NCBI GenBank assembly: GCA_963921825.1
Contig: OY997592.1
Span: 53,216,336-53,280,335 of the forward strand
Reading direction: 5' to 3'
Source of the DNA: Erodium maritimum
Taxonomy: Eukaryota; Streptophyta; Magnoliopsida; Geraniales; Geraniaceae
Length of the DNA: 64,000 nucleotides
In this document: positions 63,781 to 64,000 of the stretch, in pieces
Position numbering within the stretch: position 1 is the stretch's first letter
Layout of the letters: each line of letters begins with the position of its first letter
Program-made: the position numbers and the translations under genes
Notes under the pieces: generated by a model
Database searches by the model: none
Seen by the model: only the letters and a program-made list of their open reading frames with translations
What the model was told of the DNA's origin: nothing

Positions 63781-63993
63781 TTATATACACACCTAAAGCC
63801 GATCGGCCGGTTTTTACCGGTTTGGAGGATAAAAAACCGTACCCACCCAAAATGATGTCGGGTTGGTATTTTTTAACCATAACCGTCGCCGGTGACACCG
63901 GTTCGGGTGATTCTAGTGATGGGGACGGCCGGTGACGGTCGGTTTTCGATGACGGCCATATATTTGCCCAGCCCTAGCGGCGGTTACTCGTAT
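63781..63993. other. Possible hAT-like non-autonomous element end
   Basis: It has 'ggccggtttttaccggtttgg', CCATAACCGTCGCCGGTGAC, and ends ATTTGCCCAGCCCTAG. Reversed, this reads CTAGGGCTGGGCAAAT, which resembles the ends of plant hAT-type non-autonomous repeats. A matching opposite end was not found, and the element may be incomplete at the window edge. Confidence 0.3.
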
Positions 63994-64000
63994 CATGACA

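Noticed and set aside
1..64000. A new defence, metabolic or gene-cluster system
   Set aside because: Apart from retroelements and small repeats I find no set of related open frames. The novelty, if any, is in the LTR architecture.

Overview
This window is repeat-dense nuclear DNA of a flowering plant, most likely a eudicot. I infer this from plant-type L1 LINEs with RRM or DUF4283-like ORF1 proteins, Ty1/copia elements (one BARE-1/Angela-like), and Ty3/gypsy chromoviruses of the Tekay/Del type. I see no convincing host gene. Nearly everything that can be explained is retrotransposon, much of it inserted into other retrotransposons.

Layout. (1) 931-15996: a decayed copia element (+), broken by a 5'-truncated LINE (-, about 1101-12063). 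That LINE is broken by a solo Tekay-type LTR (1672-10142, TSD AAAAG). The solo LTR is itself broken by a second solo LTR (2576-5877, TSD GATTT) and by a solo Angela-like LTR (6336-8023, TSD GTGCA). (2) 16.1-18.2 kb: unassigned sequence with a 238-bp tandem duplication. (3) 18245-22414: a short LINE-like retroposon (-) split by a solo LTR (18779-21794, TSD CATAG). (4) 22518-23299: a non-autonomous PIF/Harbinger-like element (TSD TTA) carrying a tRNA-Lys-like segment. (5) About 23.6-34.8 kb: a decayed LINE (+) with two solo LTRs (25719-28682, inverted, TSD TCTAC; 29426-32338, TSD TTCTG). (6) 35189-61228: a better preserved L1-like LINE (+), split at 39814-59447 by an Angela-like copia (-, TSD GTTCA). 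One LTR of that copia is split by a Tekay-type gypsy (47520-58689, +, TSD CTGTC). (7) 61.2-64.0 kb: remnants with two weak ORFs and two hAT-like pieces.

The 47520-58689 gypsy is the youngest and most complete element. It has 2823-bp LTRs differing at two positions that I could find, a tRNA-iMet-type primer site, gag with two zinc knuckles, protease-RT-RNase H-integrase-chromodomain, and a polypurine tract. Its one visible defect is a reading-frame break inside the protease. The other elements carry stops, frameshifts or lost catalytic residues.

The most interesting unexplained structure is in the long (2.8-3.3 kb) LTRs of the Tekay-type elements. Three LTR types differ at their 5' ends but share a 3' architecture: a donor-like GAG|GTARGG box, 1-1.6 kb rich in minisatellites, a GGTGAGCG/CGCTCACC-type palindrome, a pyrimidine tract ending in CAG|GT, and a GGGGCGTGACA terminus. 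This looks like an intron carried inside the LTR. The splicing idea is inference.
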